Shown here piece by piece: positions 24,575 to 32,998 of a DNA stretch of 64,000 nt. This DNA is from VGJW01 sp035286125. Lineage in GTDB: Bacteria > Cyanobacteriota > Sericytochromatia > S15B-MN24 > VGJW01. The number at the start of each line of letters is the position of its first letter. Position 1 is the first letter of the stretch. The translations under genes were made by a program, and so were the position numbers. Where the stretch lies: the NCBI GenBank assembly GCA_035286125.1, contig JAYKIS010000075.1, forward strand, positions 1 through 64,000, written 5' to 3'. A model generated the notes under the pieces. It was given only the letters and a program-made list of their open reading frames with translations. It was not told the DNA's origin and made no database searches.

Positions 24575-25938
24575 CCATTCCCGAGACCACCGCGGCCACG
24601 GCCGTAGCGGAGGTGCCCGTGCCGACACGCGAGGAGCGCTTCCTCGCCGAGGGCGTCATCCGTGCGCTCAAGCTGGGCCTGGTACCCCAGCGGGGCGTCG
24701 AGCGTGTCGTCGTCGGACGTCGGCGCGAGATGGACCAGATGCGACGCGACCTGGAATACGTGGCCCAGGGCGGAGCCGGCGTGAAGTTCCTGTCCGGCGA
24801 CTACGGGTCCGGAAAGACCTTCCTGTGCAGCATGCTGCGCGAGGCGGCGTGGGAGCAGGGCATGGTCGTGTCGGTCGTGGACCTCGGGCGCAATGTGGCC
24901 CTGCACAAGCTCGAAACGGTCTACCAGCAGGTCATGGCCGGCATGCGGACGCGCGAGCTGCCCGGCACGCCGGCTTTCGACAGCCTCGTGCAGCAGTGGC
25001 TCTACGGGCTCGAGGACGAGGTCCAGCGCACCGAGGGACTCGATCCGCTCAAGGATGAGGACCGTCCCGTCATCGCGACCCACGTCGAGCGGCGCATCCA
25101 GTCCGCGCTTGCCCAGGTCAGCGTGTTCGACAGCAGCTTCGCCAATGCCTTCCGGGGCTACTACGCCGCCATCCAGCGCGAGGACGGCATCACGGCCGAC
25201 GCGGCCCTTGGGTGGCTCAAGGGCGAGCAGAACATCCCGCAGGAGCTCAAGGGCCGTCTGCACGTCAAGGGCGGTGTCAGCCGCGCCAACGCCTTCGCCT
25301 TCCTGCGGGCCATGAACAGCCTGCTGCTTTCGATGGGCTACAAGGGCCTCGTCATCCTCTTCGACGAGACCGAACTGGTCCGCGGTCTCAACCGCGCCGA
25401 CCTGCGCCAGGCGGCCTACGAGAACATCAAGATGTTCCTCGACCGTTCGGCGATGGGCGACCTGCCCCACGTCTACGCGTTGTTCGCCGGGACGGAGGAC
25501 CTGTTCGCCGACGAGCAGAAGGGCATCCCCAGCTACCAGGCCCTGCACGACCGCATCCGCCCCCGGCATCCGGGCATCGCCGACGGCACGGTGCAGGAGG
25601 TCCGGGGCGCCATCCTGCGGCTCGACGGCTTCTCGCGCGACCGGCTGATCGAGGTCGCCATCAAGGTCCGCGACCTGCACGGCCGGGCCTATGCCTGGGA
25701 GCCCGTCCATCGCCTGGACGAGGCGTTCCTCGCGGACTTCGCGGACCATCTGGCCACGCGCTTCGGCAAGGCGGCGCCCACCTTCCCCCGGGGTTTCCTG
25801 AAGACCCTCGTCGATCTGCTCGACCTGTGCGAGCAGGATACCGCCTACGATCCCCGACGCGACTTCGCGCCCTCGGAGCGCACCGTCGCCGCCATCCAGG
25901 CCGTCGAGGAGCAGGAGGCGCACCTGCTTGACTTCTGA
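24571..25938 (+). CDS. BrxD-like P-loop ATPase (DUF2791 family)
   Basis: Protein of 455 residues belonging to the BREX-associated ATP-binding family. Walker A is GDYGSGKT at residues 76-83. A Walker B-type strand, LVILFDETELV, lies near residue 270, and FAGTEDLFADEQKG and RLDGFSRD segments, common to AAA/STAND-type relatives, follow. It has no signal or membrane segment. ATG 24571 follows AGGAG and overlaps the upstream stop by four bases; the helicase gene overlaps its end by 11 bases. In BREX and Shango-like systems such ATPases sit beside a helicase; their exact action is not settled. Confidence 0.88.
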   Translation: MTIPETTAATAVAEVPVPTREERFLAEGVIRALKLGLVPQRGVERVVVGRRREMDQMRRDLEYVAQGGAGVKFLSGDYGSGKTFLCSMLREAAWEQGMVVSVVDLGRNVALHKLETVYQQVMAGMRTRELPGTPAFDSLVQQWLYGLEDEVQRTEGLDPLKDEDRPVIATHVERRIQSALAQVSVFDSSFANAFRGYYAAIQREDGITADAALGWLKGEQNIPQELKGRLHVKGGVSRANAFAFLRAMNSLLLSMGYKGLVILFDETELVRGLNRADLRQAAYENIKMFLDRSAMGDLPHVYALFAGTEDLFADEQKGIPSYQALHDRIRPRHPGIADGTVQEVRGAILRLDGFSRDRLIEVAIKVRDLHGRAYAWEPVHRLDEAFLADFADHLATRFGKAAPTFPRGFLKTLVDLLDLCEQDTAYDPRRDFAPSERTVAAIQAVEEQEAHLLDF

Positions 25939-28159
25939 GGCCGTCGCCAGCTCCGAGGAAGGGCGCGAGACCGACCTGCTGCATCCGCAGATGCGGCGGC
26001 GCATCGCCGATCGCCTGGGTTGGCCGGATCTCAGGCCGGCCCAGAAGCTGGCTGTCCCGCCCATCGTCGCGGGCCAGCACACCCTGGTGATTGCGCCGAC
26101 GGCGGGGGGCAAGACGGAAGCGGCCTTCTTCCCGTTGCTGTCCCGGATGCTCGAGGCCGGGGCGGCCCCGATGTCCGTGGTGTATGTCTCGCCGCTCAAG
26201 GCGCTCATCAACAACGTCGAACCCCGCCTCGCCCGGTATGCGGCCATGGCCGACAGGACGGTGTTCCGCTGGCACGGTGACGTGGGGGCAGGCCAGCGCG
26301 CTGCCTTTGTCCGTGAGCCCGCCGACGTCCTGCTGACGACGCCGGAAAGCCTCGAGGCCCTGTTCATGGGCGGACGCAACGGCGTCTTTGCCGAGGTCCG
26401 GGCAATCGTCATCGACGAGGCGCACGCCTTCGCGGGCACGGATCGGGGCGTACAACTGGCTTGCCTGCTGGAGCGCCTGGCAGCCGCGAGCCGGCATCCC
26501 GTGCAGCGGATCGCCCTGTCTGCCACGCTCGGCAACCCCGAGGCCTTCCTGGACTGGCTGTGCGGCTCGGACAAGGGCGCGCGAGCCGTCGTCAACCCGT
26601 CGCGGTCGGGCATCCAGCGGCGCTTCCTGCTCCGTCACCTCGAGGATGCGGGCGTCGAGGACGTGGCCCGTGCGGCTGCCTCGCATCTCAAGGGCCGCAA
26701 GGCGATGTTCTTCACGGACGCGCGGCGTCTGGCCGAGGCCCTCGTGCCGGCCCTGCGCGCCGAGGGGATCCCGGCCGTCATCCATCACGCCAGCGTCGAC
26801 CGCAGCCTGCGCGAGGAGGTCGAGCAGGAGGTCGTGCGCGCCGAAGAGAGCTGCCTCGTCTGCACGAGCACGATGGAGATGGGCGTCGATGTCGGCGATG
26901 TCGAGGCCGTGCTGCAGCTCGATGCCCCGCTGAGCGTGGCGTCCTACCTGCAACGCATGGGCCGGGCCGGTCGTCGGGGCAAGCCGGGCCTGATGGTGGT
27001 GCTGACGGACGATCGAGAGGCCTTCCTGCGCGCCGTCGCGCTGACTTCCCTGGCCCTCAGGCGCTGGGTCGAGCCCGTGGCCCTGCCCGAGCGGGCATGG
27101 ACGGTGCTGGTCCATCAGGTGCTGGTGCGGGTGCTCGCGGGGCGCCGGGTTGCCGTCGACGACCTGTATGCGGACCTCGCGCGCAACGTCCCCTTTCGTG
27201 GCATCCGGGCCGCCGAGTTCGCGGCCCTCGTGGACCACCTCTGCACGTTGGGCCTGCTCGAACGCGTCCGCCACCAGGTCCAGTTGGGCTACGCGTCCGA
27301 GCGGCAGTTCGGCCAGGCGCACTTCAGCAGCCTGTGCTCGGTCTTTGCCGAAGGCGAGGAGCAATGGCAGGTCATGGCGGGTGGCAGGGCCATCGGAGCT
27401 ATGGATGCGTCCTTCCTGCGCAAGGCCGCGGCCGAGGGCGGCTTCATGCTGGCTGGCAAGGCCTGGCGGGCGGTGCGCATCGAGGAAGGGCGTAGGCGCG
27501 TCGTGGTCGAGGGGCTGACCGGCGGTGAGGGCGGTCGGGCCCCGCGCTGGCGGCAGGCCGGCAGCGTCGGAATGGACGGCATGGTGGCGGAGGAGATGCG
27601 CCAGTTGCTGGTTGGGGACGGGGTGCCGGAGTGGTTGGATGCACCGGAGCAGCGGCTGCTCGCCGAGCTGCGCGCCGAGGCCTCGGTACGGGGCCTGCGC
27701 CCGGACGCCTTTCCCGTCTGGAAGGCCAGGGGCTTCGTCGAGCTCAGGACCATGGCGGGCGAGCGACGAAACCGCGCCTTGGCCCTGGCGCTAGCCGACG
27801 CCTTCACGGCGCGGGCCACGGTCCGATGGGACCGCGTCACGCTGCGCTCGGCGCGGCGCGGGGTGCGCCTGTCGGCCGAGGAGGTCGTGCAGGTTGTCGG
27901 CGACTGGGCCACGCATGGCTTGACCTCGTCGGACCGGTCCGCGATCCTGCGGGGCCTCGGGCCGACTCCCGGATCGCGCTTCGAACCTTACCTGCCGCAG
28001 GCCTTCGCCGAGGAGGTCCGTGCCGGCGAGCGGGCCGATGCGGATGGTCTGGAGACGTGGTTGCGCGCCTGCCGTCCCGTGCTGGTCGTGCCGGCCGTCT
28101 ATGCGCCGGATGAGGACCCGGGGGAACCCGACGACCTCGTGGACCTGGCAGAAGACTGA
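25928..28159 (+). CDS. DEAD/DEAH-box helicase, BrxHI/Lhr-like
   Basis: Superfamily 2 helicase of 743 residues. Motif I is APTAGGKTEA near residue 56, motif II is VIDEAHAF near 161, motif III is SAT near 198, and motif VI is QRMGRAGRRGKPG near 345. A winged-helix region and a long C-terminal domain follow, as in Lhr and BrxHI proteins. The start TTG 25928 has AGGAGG upstream and lies inside the ATPase gene by 11 bases. The pair must be co-translated. No PglX methyltransferase, PglZ, BrxC or BrxL gene is in the window, so this is not a complete BREX locus. Confidence 0.88.
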   Translation: MTSEAVASSEEGRETDLLHPQMRRRIADRLGWPDLRPAQKLAVPPIVAGQHTLVIAPTAGGKTEAAFFPLLSRMLEAGAAPMSVVYVSPLKALINNVEPRLARYAAMADRTVFRWHGDVGAGQRAAFVREPADVLLTTPESLEALFMGGRNGVFAEVRAIVIDEAHAFAGTDRGVQLACLLERLAAASRHPVQRIALSATLGNPEAFLDWLCGSDKGARAVVNPSRSGIQRRFLLRHLEDAGVEDVARAAASHLKGRKAMFFTDARRLAEALVPALRAEGIPAVIHHASVDRSLREEVEQEVVRAEESCLVCTSTMEMGVDVGDVEAVLQLDAPLSVASYLQRMGRAGRRGKPGLMVVLTDDREAFLRAVALTSLALRRWVEPVALPERAWTVLVHQVLVRVLAGRRVAVDDLYADLARNVPFRGIRAAEFAALVDHLCTLGLLERVRHQVQLGYASERQFGQAHFSSLCSVFAEGEEQWQVMAGGRAIGAMDASFLRKAAAEGGFMLAGKAWRAVRIEEGRRRVVVEGLTGGEGGRAPRWRQAGSVGMDGMVAEEMRQLLVGDGVPEWLDAPEQRLLAELRAEASVRGLRPDAFPVWKARGFVELRTMAGERRNRALALALADAFTARATVRWDRVTLRSARRGVRLSAEEVVQVVGDWATHGLTSSDRSAILRGLGPTPGSRFEPYLPQAFAEEVRAGERADADGLETWLRACRPVLVVPAVYAPDEDPGEPDDLVDLAED

Positions 28160-28175
28160 CGTCCGTTGGTCCGGG

Positions 28176-28613
28176 TCAGCGGGCCCAGGGCTTCAGGATC
28201 ACCAGGGCGACGATGCCGATCATCAGCAGCGTCGGCACTTCGTTCAGGATGCGCAGGCGGACATCCGAGGGGACAGCAGCATGGGCCGCGAGACGCCGCC
28301 TGAGGGGCAGCGCGGCGTGGTGCACGCCGGTCATCAGGACGACGAGGGCCAGCTTCGCATGAAGCCAGGGCTGCTGCCACAGGCCGGGCTGCACGGCGGT
28401 CATGCCGAGGCCCAGCAGCCACGTTGCGGCCATGGCCGGGTTGGCGATGTAGGTGTAGAGGCGGCGCTCCCATTCGACGAGGCGGGTCCGGACGACGGGC
28501 TCGGTCTCCGTGCCGTGATAGACGAAAAGGCGGAAGAGATAGAGCAGTCCGGCCATCCACGCGATGACGGCGACGACATGCAAGGTCTTGAGGACCAAGT
28601 AGAGGTTGTCCAT
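28176..28613 (-). CDS. hemJ: Protoporphyrinogen IX oxidase HemJ-like membrane protein
   Basis: Membrane protein of 145 residues with four helices, matching the HemJ (UPF0093) family that oxidises protoporphyrinogen IX in heme synthesis. The N-terminal LKTLHVVAVIAWMAGLLYL with His12 and the later RLYTYIANPAMAATWLLGL segment are typical. The start ATG 28613 is chosen for length; ATG 28622 is three codons upstream. It converges with the helicase gene. No other heme genes are near. Confidence 0.88.
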   Translation of the reverse strand: MDNLYLVLKTLHVVAVIAWMAGLLYLFRLFVYHGTETEPVVRTRLVEWERRLYTYIANPAMAATWLLGLGMTAVQPGLWQQPWLHAKLALVVLMTGVHHAALPLRRRLAAHAAVPSDVRLRILNEVPTLLMIGIVALVILKPWAR

Positions 28614-28644
28614 AGGCGTCATTCTCGCACGATCGTGAAGCCTT

Positions 28645-28683
28645 CTTGAAATCTTGGGCCCGAGGCGCTTGCCTGACCGATAG
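28645..28683 (+). promoter_or_regulatory. Upstream motif shared with the calcium-binding protein gene
   Basis: CTTGAAATCTT at 28645-28655 is followed after exactly 22 bases by CGATA. The same 11-mer and the same 22-base gap to CGATG occur at 33669, before the gene at 33731. It is not a standard sigma-70 or FliA spacing. Its role as a promoter or activator site is an inference. Confidence 0.4.
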
Positions 28684-28704
28684 CCGGGCAGGGGGAGCTT
28701 TCGG

Positions 28705-29658
28705 ATGAGCGTGACGATGCGTGGCATGGCGGCAACGTCGGACCTGCGTGGCCGGACCGGTGCCGTTCGTCTGCCGTCTGCCGCAGTCGACGGGGCCGTC
28801 GCGGCGCGTTCGGCCACCGACGTGCTGGCGCTTTCGGGGTCAGCTCGTCCGGCGGCCTATGCCGGTGTGGCTGCCTCGGCGGCACCGCAGCAGGCGACCG
28901 ACGGCGGGATGCTGGGACGTCTGCATCAAGGCTTCACGCAGGCGAGCGCAGGTGCCCGGGGTCTGCTGTCGCAGGTCTGGCAGCGCTTCCAGCAGGTGTT
29001 CCTGGGCGGGCGCCAGAACATGCCTGCGGAACTCGAGCAGCGGTTGGCCACCCAGTCGGTGCAAAGGGCGATCGCCGAGGCCGGGGCCCGCAATGGCAAC
29101 TCGGGTCTGGTCCGGGATCCGGCGGTGCAGGGGCGGGTCCAGGGGATTCTCGACAGGCTCGGGGCTGCCGCCGGCAATGGCCGGACCTACAAGGCCGTCG
29201 TGCTGGACGATGCCCAGCCCAACGCCTACTCGATGGGCGGTGGCTACATCGCCATCACCAAGGGCATGCTGGCCAAGCTGCAGTCGGATGACGAGCTGGC
29301 CTTCGTGCTGGGGCACGAGATCACGCACGATCGCAACCGCGACGTCATGGGGGGCGTGGCGCTCGATCAGGAGAAGGGTCGCCTGGCCAGCTTGCTGTCC
29401 CGTATCCCCGGTGGCCGGCAGATCGTGGGGATGTTCCAGAAGATGACCGAAGCCCTGACGCGGGCGGTCGAGAACCAGGCGGATGCGGGCGGCCTGGACC
29501 TGGCCCGCAAGGCAGGCTTCGACGGTGGCGCCTCGGTGCGCATGAACGAGCGTTTCCTGAAGGAACTCAAGGCCGGAGGTGGCATGGATGTCGAGACCTC
29601 CCACCCGTCCTTCGCTGAGCGTATCCAGCGCCTCTGGCAGCGCCTGCGGGGGGCGTAA
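28705..29658 (+). CDS. Soluble M48-family zinc metallopeptidase
   Basis: Protein of 317 residues with the M48 zinc motif HEITH in LGHEITHDRN and the third ligand Glu in ENQADAGGLDLARKAG. NAYSMGGGYIAITKGML before the zinc site is typical of the family. Unlike HtpX and Oma1 it has no membrane helices, and unlike BepA it has no signal peptide. The first 75 residues are Ala/Ser/Gly-rich and probably disordered, then a helical segment leads to the catalytic domain. This design would suit a cytosolic protease or a substrate of a signal-less secretion route. Confidence 0.85.
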   Translation: MSVTMRGMAATSDLRGRTGAVRLPSAAVDGAVAARSATDVLALSGSARPAAYAGVAASAAPQQATDGGMLGRLHQGFTQASAGARGLLSQVWQRFQQVFLGGRQNMPAELEQRLATQSVQRAIAEAGARNGNSGLVRDPAVQGRVQGILDRLGAAAGNGRTYKAVVLDDAQPNAYSMGGGYIAITKGMLAKLQSDDELAFVLGHEITHDRNRDVMGGVALDQEKGRLASLLSRIPGGRQIVGMFQKMTEALTRAVENQADAGGLDLARKAGFDGGASVRMNERFLKELKAGGGMDVETSHPSFAERIQRLWQRLRGA

Positions 29659-29686
29659 GCTGCTGCAGGGTGCCATACTGGCGCCC

Positions 29687-30526
29687 ATGAAGCCGGAAGC
29701 ACCGTCGTCCCTTTCGTCCACCTGTCCCCTGATCCACGGGGGGCCGCTACCGTGGGTCGGTCTCGGAGTCTTCCGCGTACCGGCAGGCAAGGATGGCGTG
29801 GCTGTCGTCCTTGCGGCGCTGGATCAGGGTTACCGCCACGTCGATACCGCGCGTCTGTACGGCAACGAGGTCGAGGTCGGCGAAGCGGTGCGGACCTCGG
29901 GACTTTCCCGGAGTGAGGTCTTCATCACCAGCAAGGTCTGGAATGACGACCACGGCTACGACGCGACGATGCGGGCCGTCGAGGGCAGCCTCGCACGTCT
30001 CGATGTCGGCCCGATCGACCTGATGCTGGTGCACTGGCCGGTGCTGGAGCTGCGGCGCGAGACGTGGCGGGCCCTGGAGCGTTGCCTGGCGGATGGCATG
30101 GTGAAAGCCATCGGCGTCAGTAACTACATGGCCCATCACCTCGAGGAGATGACGGTCTACGCCCACGAGAAGCCCTCGGTCAACCAGATTGAAGTCCATC
30201 CGTTCCTGCAGCAACGCGAGGTCCGCGCCTGGTGTCGTGCCCAGGGCGTCGTCGTCGAGGCCTACAGCCCTCTGGCGAAGGGCCGTCGCCTCGACCATCC
30301 CGTGGTTCGCGCCGTGGCGGCCGAACTGGGACGCACGCCGGCCCAGGTGATGCTGCGCTGGGGCCTCGAGCGCGGCATGGTGGTCCTGCCCAAATCAGTC
30401 TCCCGGGAACGAATGGCGGAGAATGCCGACCTGTTCGGCTGGTCGCTTGGCGAGGAGTGCCTCGAGCGGCTGGATGCCTTGGAGGAAGGGGGCGTGACGG
30501 GCTGGGATCCCCGCCAGATGCCCTGA
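29687..30526 (+). CDS. Aldo/keto reductase
   Basis: NADPH-dependent oxidoreductase of the AKR family, 279 residues, a TIM barrel. The catalytic tetrad is visible as Asp and Tyr in HVDTARLYGNE, Lys in ITSKVW and His in MLVHWPV. GVSNYMAHHLEEM and PKSVSRERM mark the substrate and cofactor-binding ends. The gene follows the peptidase by 28 bases and may share its transcript. Closest in style to 2,5-diketo-D-gluconate reductase-type enzymes; the true substrate is unknown. Confidence 0.92.
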   Translation: MKPEAPSSLSSTCPLIHGGPLPWVGLGVFRVPAGKDGVAVVLAALDQGYRHVDTARLYGNEVEVGEAVRTSGLSRSEVFITSKVWNDDHGYDATMRAVEGSLARLDVGPIDLMLVHWPVLELRRETWRALERCLADGMVKAIGVSNYMAHHLEEMTVYAHEKPSVNQIEVHPFLQQREVRAWCRAQGVVVEAYSPLAKGRRLDHPVVRAVAAELGRTPAQVMLRWGLERGMVVLPKSVSRERMAENADLFGWSLGEECLERLDALEEGGVTGWDPRQMP

Positions 30527-30537
30527 GCGTCCGGGCG

Positions 30538-31119
30538 CTATCCGGGATCGACGGTCGGTCGTACCTGGCGAAACGTCAGGTTGATGCGTGGCGTCTGTAC
30601 CTGGGTCATGCGCGGCAGGCTGTGCTGCCAGGCATTCTGCGTGCCTGGTCCCATCCAGAGCAGGCTTCCGTGCTCGAGGATCATGTCCAAAGCCTGGCTG
30701 CCATCGTTGCGGCGAAGCTTGAACCGTCTCGCGGCCCCGAGGCTTACTGAGGCCACAATCGCCGCCGGACCCAATTCCCGCTCGTTGTCGGCATGCCAGC
30801 CGACGCCATCGCGTCCATCGCGATAGAGGTTGGCGAGCACGGTATTGAACCGGATGCCTGTCTCCTGCTCGAGTCGATTCCGGATGGCCTCGAGCGGGGG
30901 CATCCACGGCCTTGGAGCATGAAGACGACCCGAGTAGCGGTAGAAGCAGCCGCTGTCTCCGTGCCACGAGGTCTGTCTGGGCGCGTGCACCTGCCGGCCG
31001 CATATGCGCAGGATAGGCTGCTCCCAGGGCGTCTGAAGCAACAGTCGGGCGAGGACCTCATCGGCATCGTCCGGGTCGAGCCACCGGGGCGTCAGCGTGA
31101 AGGGTGACGCCGGGGCCAT
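30538..31119 (-). CDS. AlkB-family 2-oxoglutarate/Fe(II) dioxygenase
   Basis: Protein of 193 residues resembling AlkB and ALKBH2/3, which remove alkyl groups from DNA or RNA bases by oxidation. The iron ligands are GWHADNE (His, Asp) and His in WQHSLPR, with the 2-oxoglutarate-binding Arg in PRINLTFR. NTVLANLYRDGRDGVGWH is the usual lead-in. ATG 31119 starts five bases after the stop of the DUF4258 gene; a longer frame from 31200 would overlap that gene. The two are probably co-transcribed. Confidence 0.9.
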   Translation of the reverse strand: MAPASPFTLTPRWLDPDDADEVLARLLLQTPWEQPILRICGRQVHAPRQTSWHGDSGCFYRYSGRLHAPRPWMPPLEAIRNRLEQETGIRFNTVLANLYRDGRDGVGWHADNERELGPAAIVASVSLGAARRFKLRRNDGSQALDMILEHGSLLWMGPGTQNAWQHSLPRMTQVQTPRINLTFRQVRPTVDPG

Positions 31120-31124
31120 CGGCT

Positions 31125-31418
31125 TCAGGGCCGGGTTCGCTGCCAGCTGCAGCGGGGCTTGCTCTTGATCCGTCGGGTCGCGTGCGCGTGCTTGTAGCAC
31201 GTCAGGACGGTATCCCCTTCAGCCGTCGCCAGCACGGTGAGACCGACGAGGTGACCGTGGGTGCGTAAGAGGGCCGCCGGAAGGTCCTTTCGGCGGACGG
31301 TGTAGAAGGTTGCTCCGGCGCGATGGAAGATTTTCCCGAAGTGCCGCGCGAAGGCAATGGCCTCCTCGGCAATGGCACGCTGACTCATCCGCTTCCGGGC
31401 ATGATTGGTCAGATTCAC
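31125..31418 (-). CDS. DUF4258-like small protein
   Basis: Protein of 97 residues. The N-terminal HARKRMSQRAIAEEAIAFA pattern is typical of DUF4258, a small fold related to RelE-type RNases. A conserved-looking Lys/Arg and His set follows, and the C-terminus is basic. GTG 31418 has GGAGAAGG upstream. No antitoxin-like gene lies beside it; the downstream partner is AlkB. A toxin role is possible but not shown. Confidence 0.65.
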   Translation of the reverse strand: MNLTNHARKRMSQRAIAEEAIAFARHFGKIFHRAGATFYTVRRKDLPAALLRTHGHLVGLTVLATAEGDTVLTCYKHAHATRRIKSKPRCSWQRTRP

Positions 31419-31556
31419 GGCCTTCTCCGTCGGTTGCCGGGGGTACTGTTTGTTTCATCCCCGGATCAGCGGGTCCTTGTGTTCAGGTCGTGAAAAATCT
31501 CTCTTGCAAGATGATGTAGGTTGATGACACGGGCCCGCCATGATGGCGGAGTTGGG

Positions 31557-32834
31557 TCACAAAGCCTTCGAGAAGAAGGCGACCACGCGGGCCCGGTAGG
31601 CGTCGGGGTCCGTTCCGTCCGAGTTCGCATGACCGGCCCCGGGCACCAGCCAGAGACTTTTGGGCTCCTGGGCGGCCGCATAGTTGACGCGGCTGTTCTC
31701 CGCAAGAATGAAGGGGTCTTCCTCGCCGTGCACGATTTGCAGGGGGCGCGGGGCGATGCGGCCGACCCAGCGGTCGGGATCGGCCTCGGTCATGTCCGCA
31801 CCGACCTTGCGATTGGCCGACTCGAGCACTGCCGCGACGACGAGGCGCACGAACGGGGCCTGGAACCGCGAGGCGGCACTCAGCACGGCCATCCGGAACG
31901 AGGCAAAGGCACAGTCGTCCCACACGGCCTTGAAGTCGGGATCGGCTGCAGCTGCCCTGATGGAGGATGCACCGCCCAGCGACAGGCCCAGCAGGCCAAG
32001 CGAATCGAGGCCCAGTTCCCGCGCCCAGGCCTTGGCCGCGGCAATGTCCCTGGGCTCATGCAGGCCAAAGGTCACATGATCGCCGGTCGAGGCCCCGTGG
32101 CGACGCAGGTCGATGGCGATGATGTCGAAGCCTGCCTCGTGAAGAGCTGGCAAGACGACGGACTGGAGCCAGATGGCCTTGCTCGCACCGTGGCCGTGCA
32201 CGAGGATGACGGCCTTGCCCGTCCGGTTGGCCGCCGGGATGTGCCATGCGGCGACCCGGATGCCATCCTCGGCCGTCAGCGTACGTGCGGTATAGGTCAG
32301 CCCGAGGTCGGCGGGCGTTCGGCTGTCCTCGTGGCGCTTGGGGTGCAGCATGAACTCGGACCCGTAATGGCCGACCAGGCGCAGATACCGGCCGAGCAGC
32401 CAGCCGCCGACCGTGCGGCCTTCGCGGGCATCGGCCACGGGCTCGGCGGCTGCCGGTGCTACGGCTGCCGCGGCTGCAAGCCGGCCCTGGGCTTTGGGCC
32501 GCAACTGGTCGGCGAGGCGATCCATCTCGGAACGTGCGGAAAGGGCCGAAGCCTTCAGGCCCCGGTTGTCGGCGGGCATCGGGCGCAGCAGTTCGGCCCG
32601 GCTCAGGGTGCCGCTGCCATCGGCGTCGAGTGTCCGGAAGACCGATTGCGGCAAGGGCAATTGGCGATTGTCGAGGATGCCATGCTCCTTGACGAGGCGA
32701 TCGAGGGTGGCTTCCGCGAAGGGCGGATCGGCTTCGGCGCCGAGGGTGGCGCGCACGACAGCCGGCTGGCCGCACGCAGCGGTCGTCGCGGCGAGCGCCA
32801 CGGCGACAAGGATGCGGGGCAAGCGGATTGGCAT
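31557..32834 (-). CDS. Lipoprotein: EF-hand plus alpha/beta hydrolase
   Basis: Protein of 425 residues with a lipobox (TAAC near residue 21). A single EF-hand loop, DADGSGTLSRAE, lies near residue 70, followed by an Ala-rich linker and an alpha/beta hydrolase domain. That domain has the oxyanion region LVHGHGASK, the nucleophile elbow GLSLGG, Asp in HGEEDPF and His in GAGHAN, so the catalytic triad is intact. A calcium-responsive esterase anchored to a membrane is the likely form. A 7-bp palindromic hairpin (CCGCCAT-G-ATGGCGG, 31535-31549) lies just after the stop. Confidence 0.85.
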   Translation of the reverse strand: MPIRLPRILVAVALAATTAACGQPAVVRATLGAEADPPFAEATLDRLVKEHGILDNRQLPLPQSVFRTLDADGSGTLSRAELLRPMPADNRGLKASALSARSEMDRLADQLRPKAQGRLAAAAAVAPAAAEPVADAREGRTVGGWLLGRYLRLVGHYGSEFMLHPKRHEDSRTPADLGLTYTARTLTAEDGIRVAAWHIPAANRTGKAVILVHGHGASKAIWLQSVVLPALHEAGFDIIAIDLRRHGASTGDHVTFGLHEPRDIAAAKAWARELGLDSLGLLGLSLGGASSIRAAAADPDFKAVWDDCAFASFRMAVLSAASRFQAPFVRLVVAAVLESANRKVGADMTEADPDRWVGRIAPRPLQIVHGEEDPFILAENSRVNYAAAQEPKSLWLVPGAGHANSDGTDPDAYRARVVAFFSKAL

Positions 32835-32998
32835 GGTGGTCTTCAGGTTGTCCTAACTTTCTCTTAACGACTTGCGTCTTTTGGGGCGACGCGGCCGAAA
32901 TTTCTCCAAGGTGGCCCGTCGGGGTTGACGCCTGTCGTGCGGCCGGGGTCCGATGGCGACGCTACGCGCTGTGCCGAACCGTCGGAGGTGCCCCGGTC

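Noticed and set aside
24523..26613. Long minus-strand frame opposite the BrxD and helicase genes
   Set aside because: It has no domain and overlaps two genes with clear motifs.
23391..28159. Calling this operon BREX
   Set aside because: PglX, PglZ, BrxC, BrxL and BrxA/B genes are all absent from the window; BrxD and BrxHI alone do not define BREX.
28645..28683. FliA (sigma-28) promoter
   Set aside because: The CGATA half resembles a FliA -10, but no TAAA-type element lies at the required distance.
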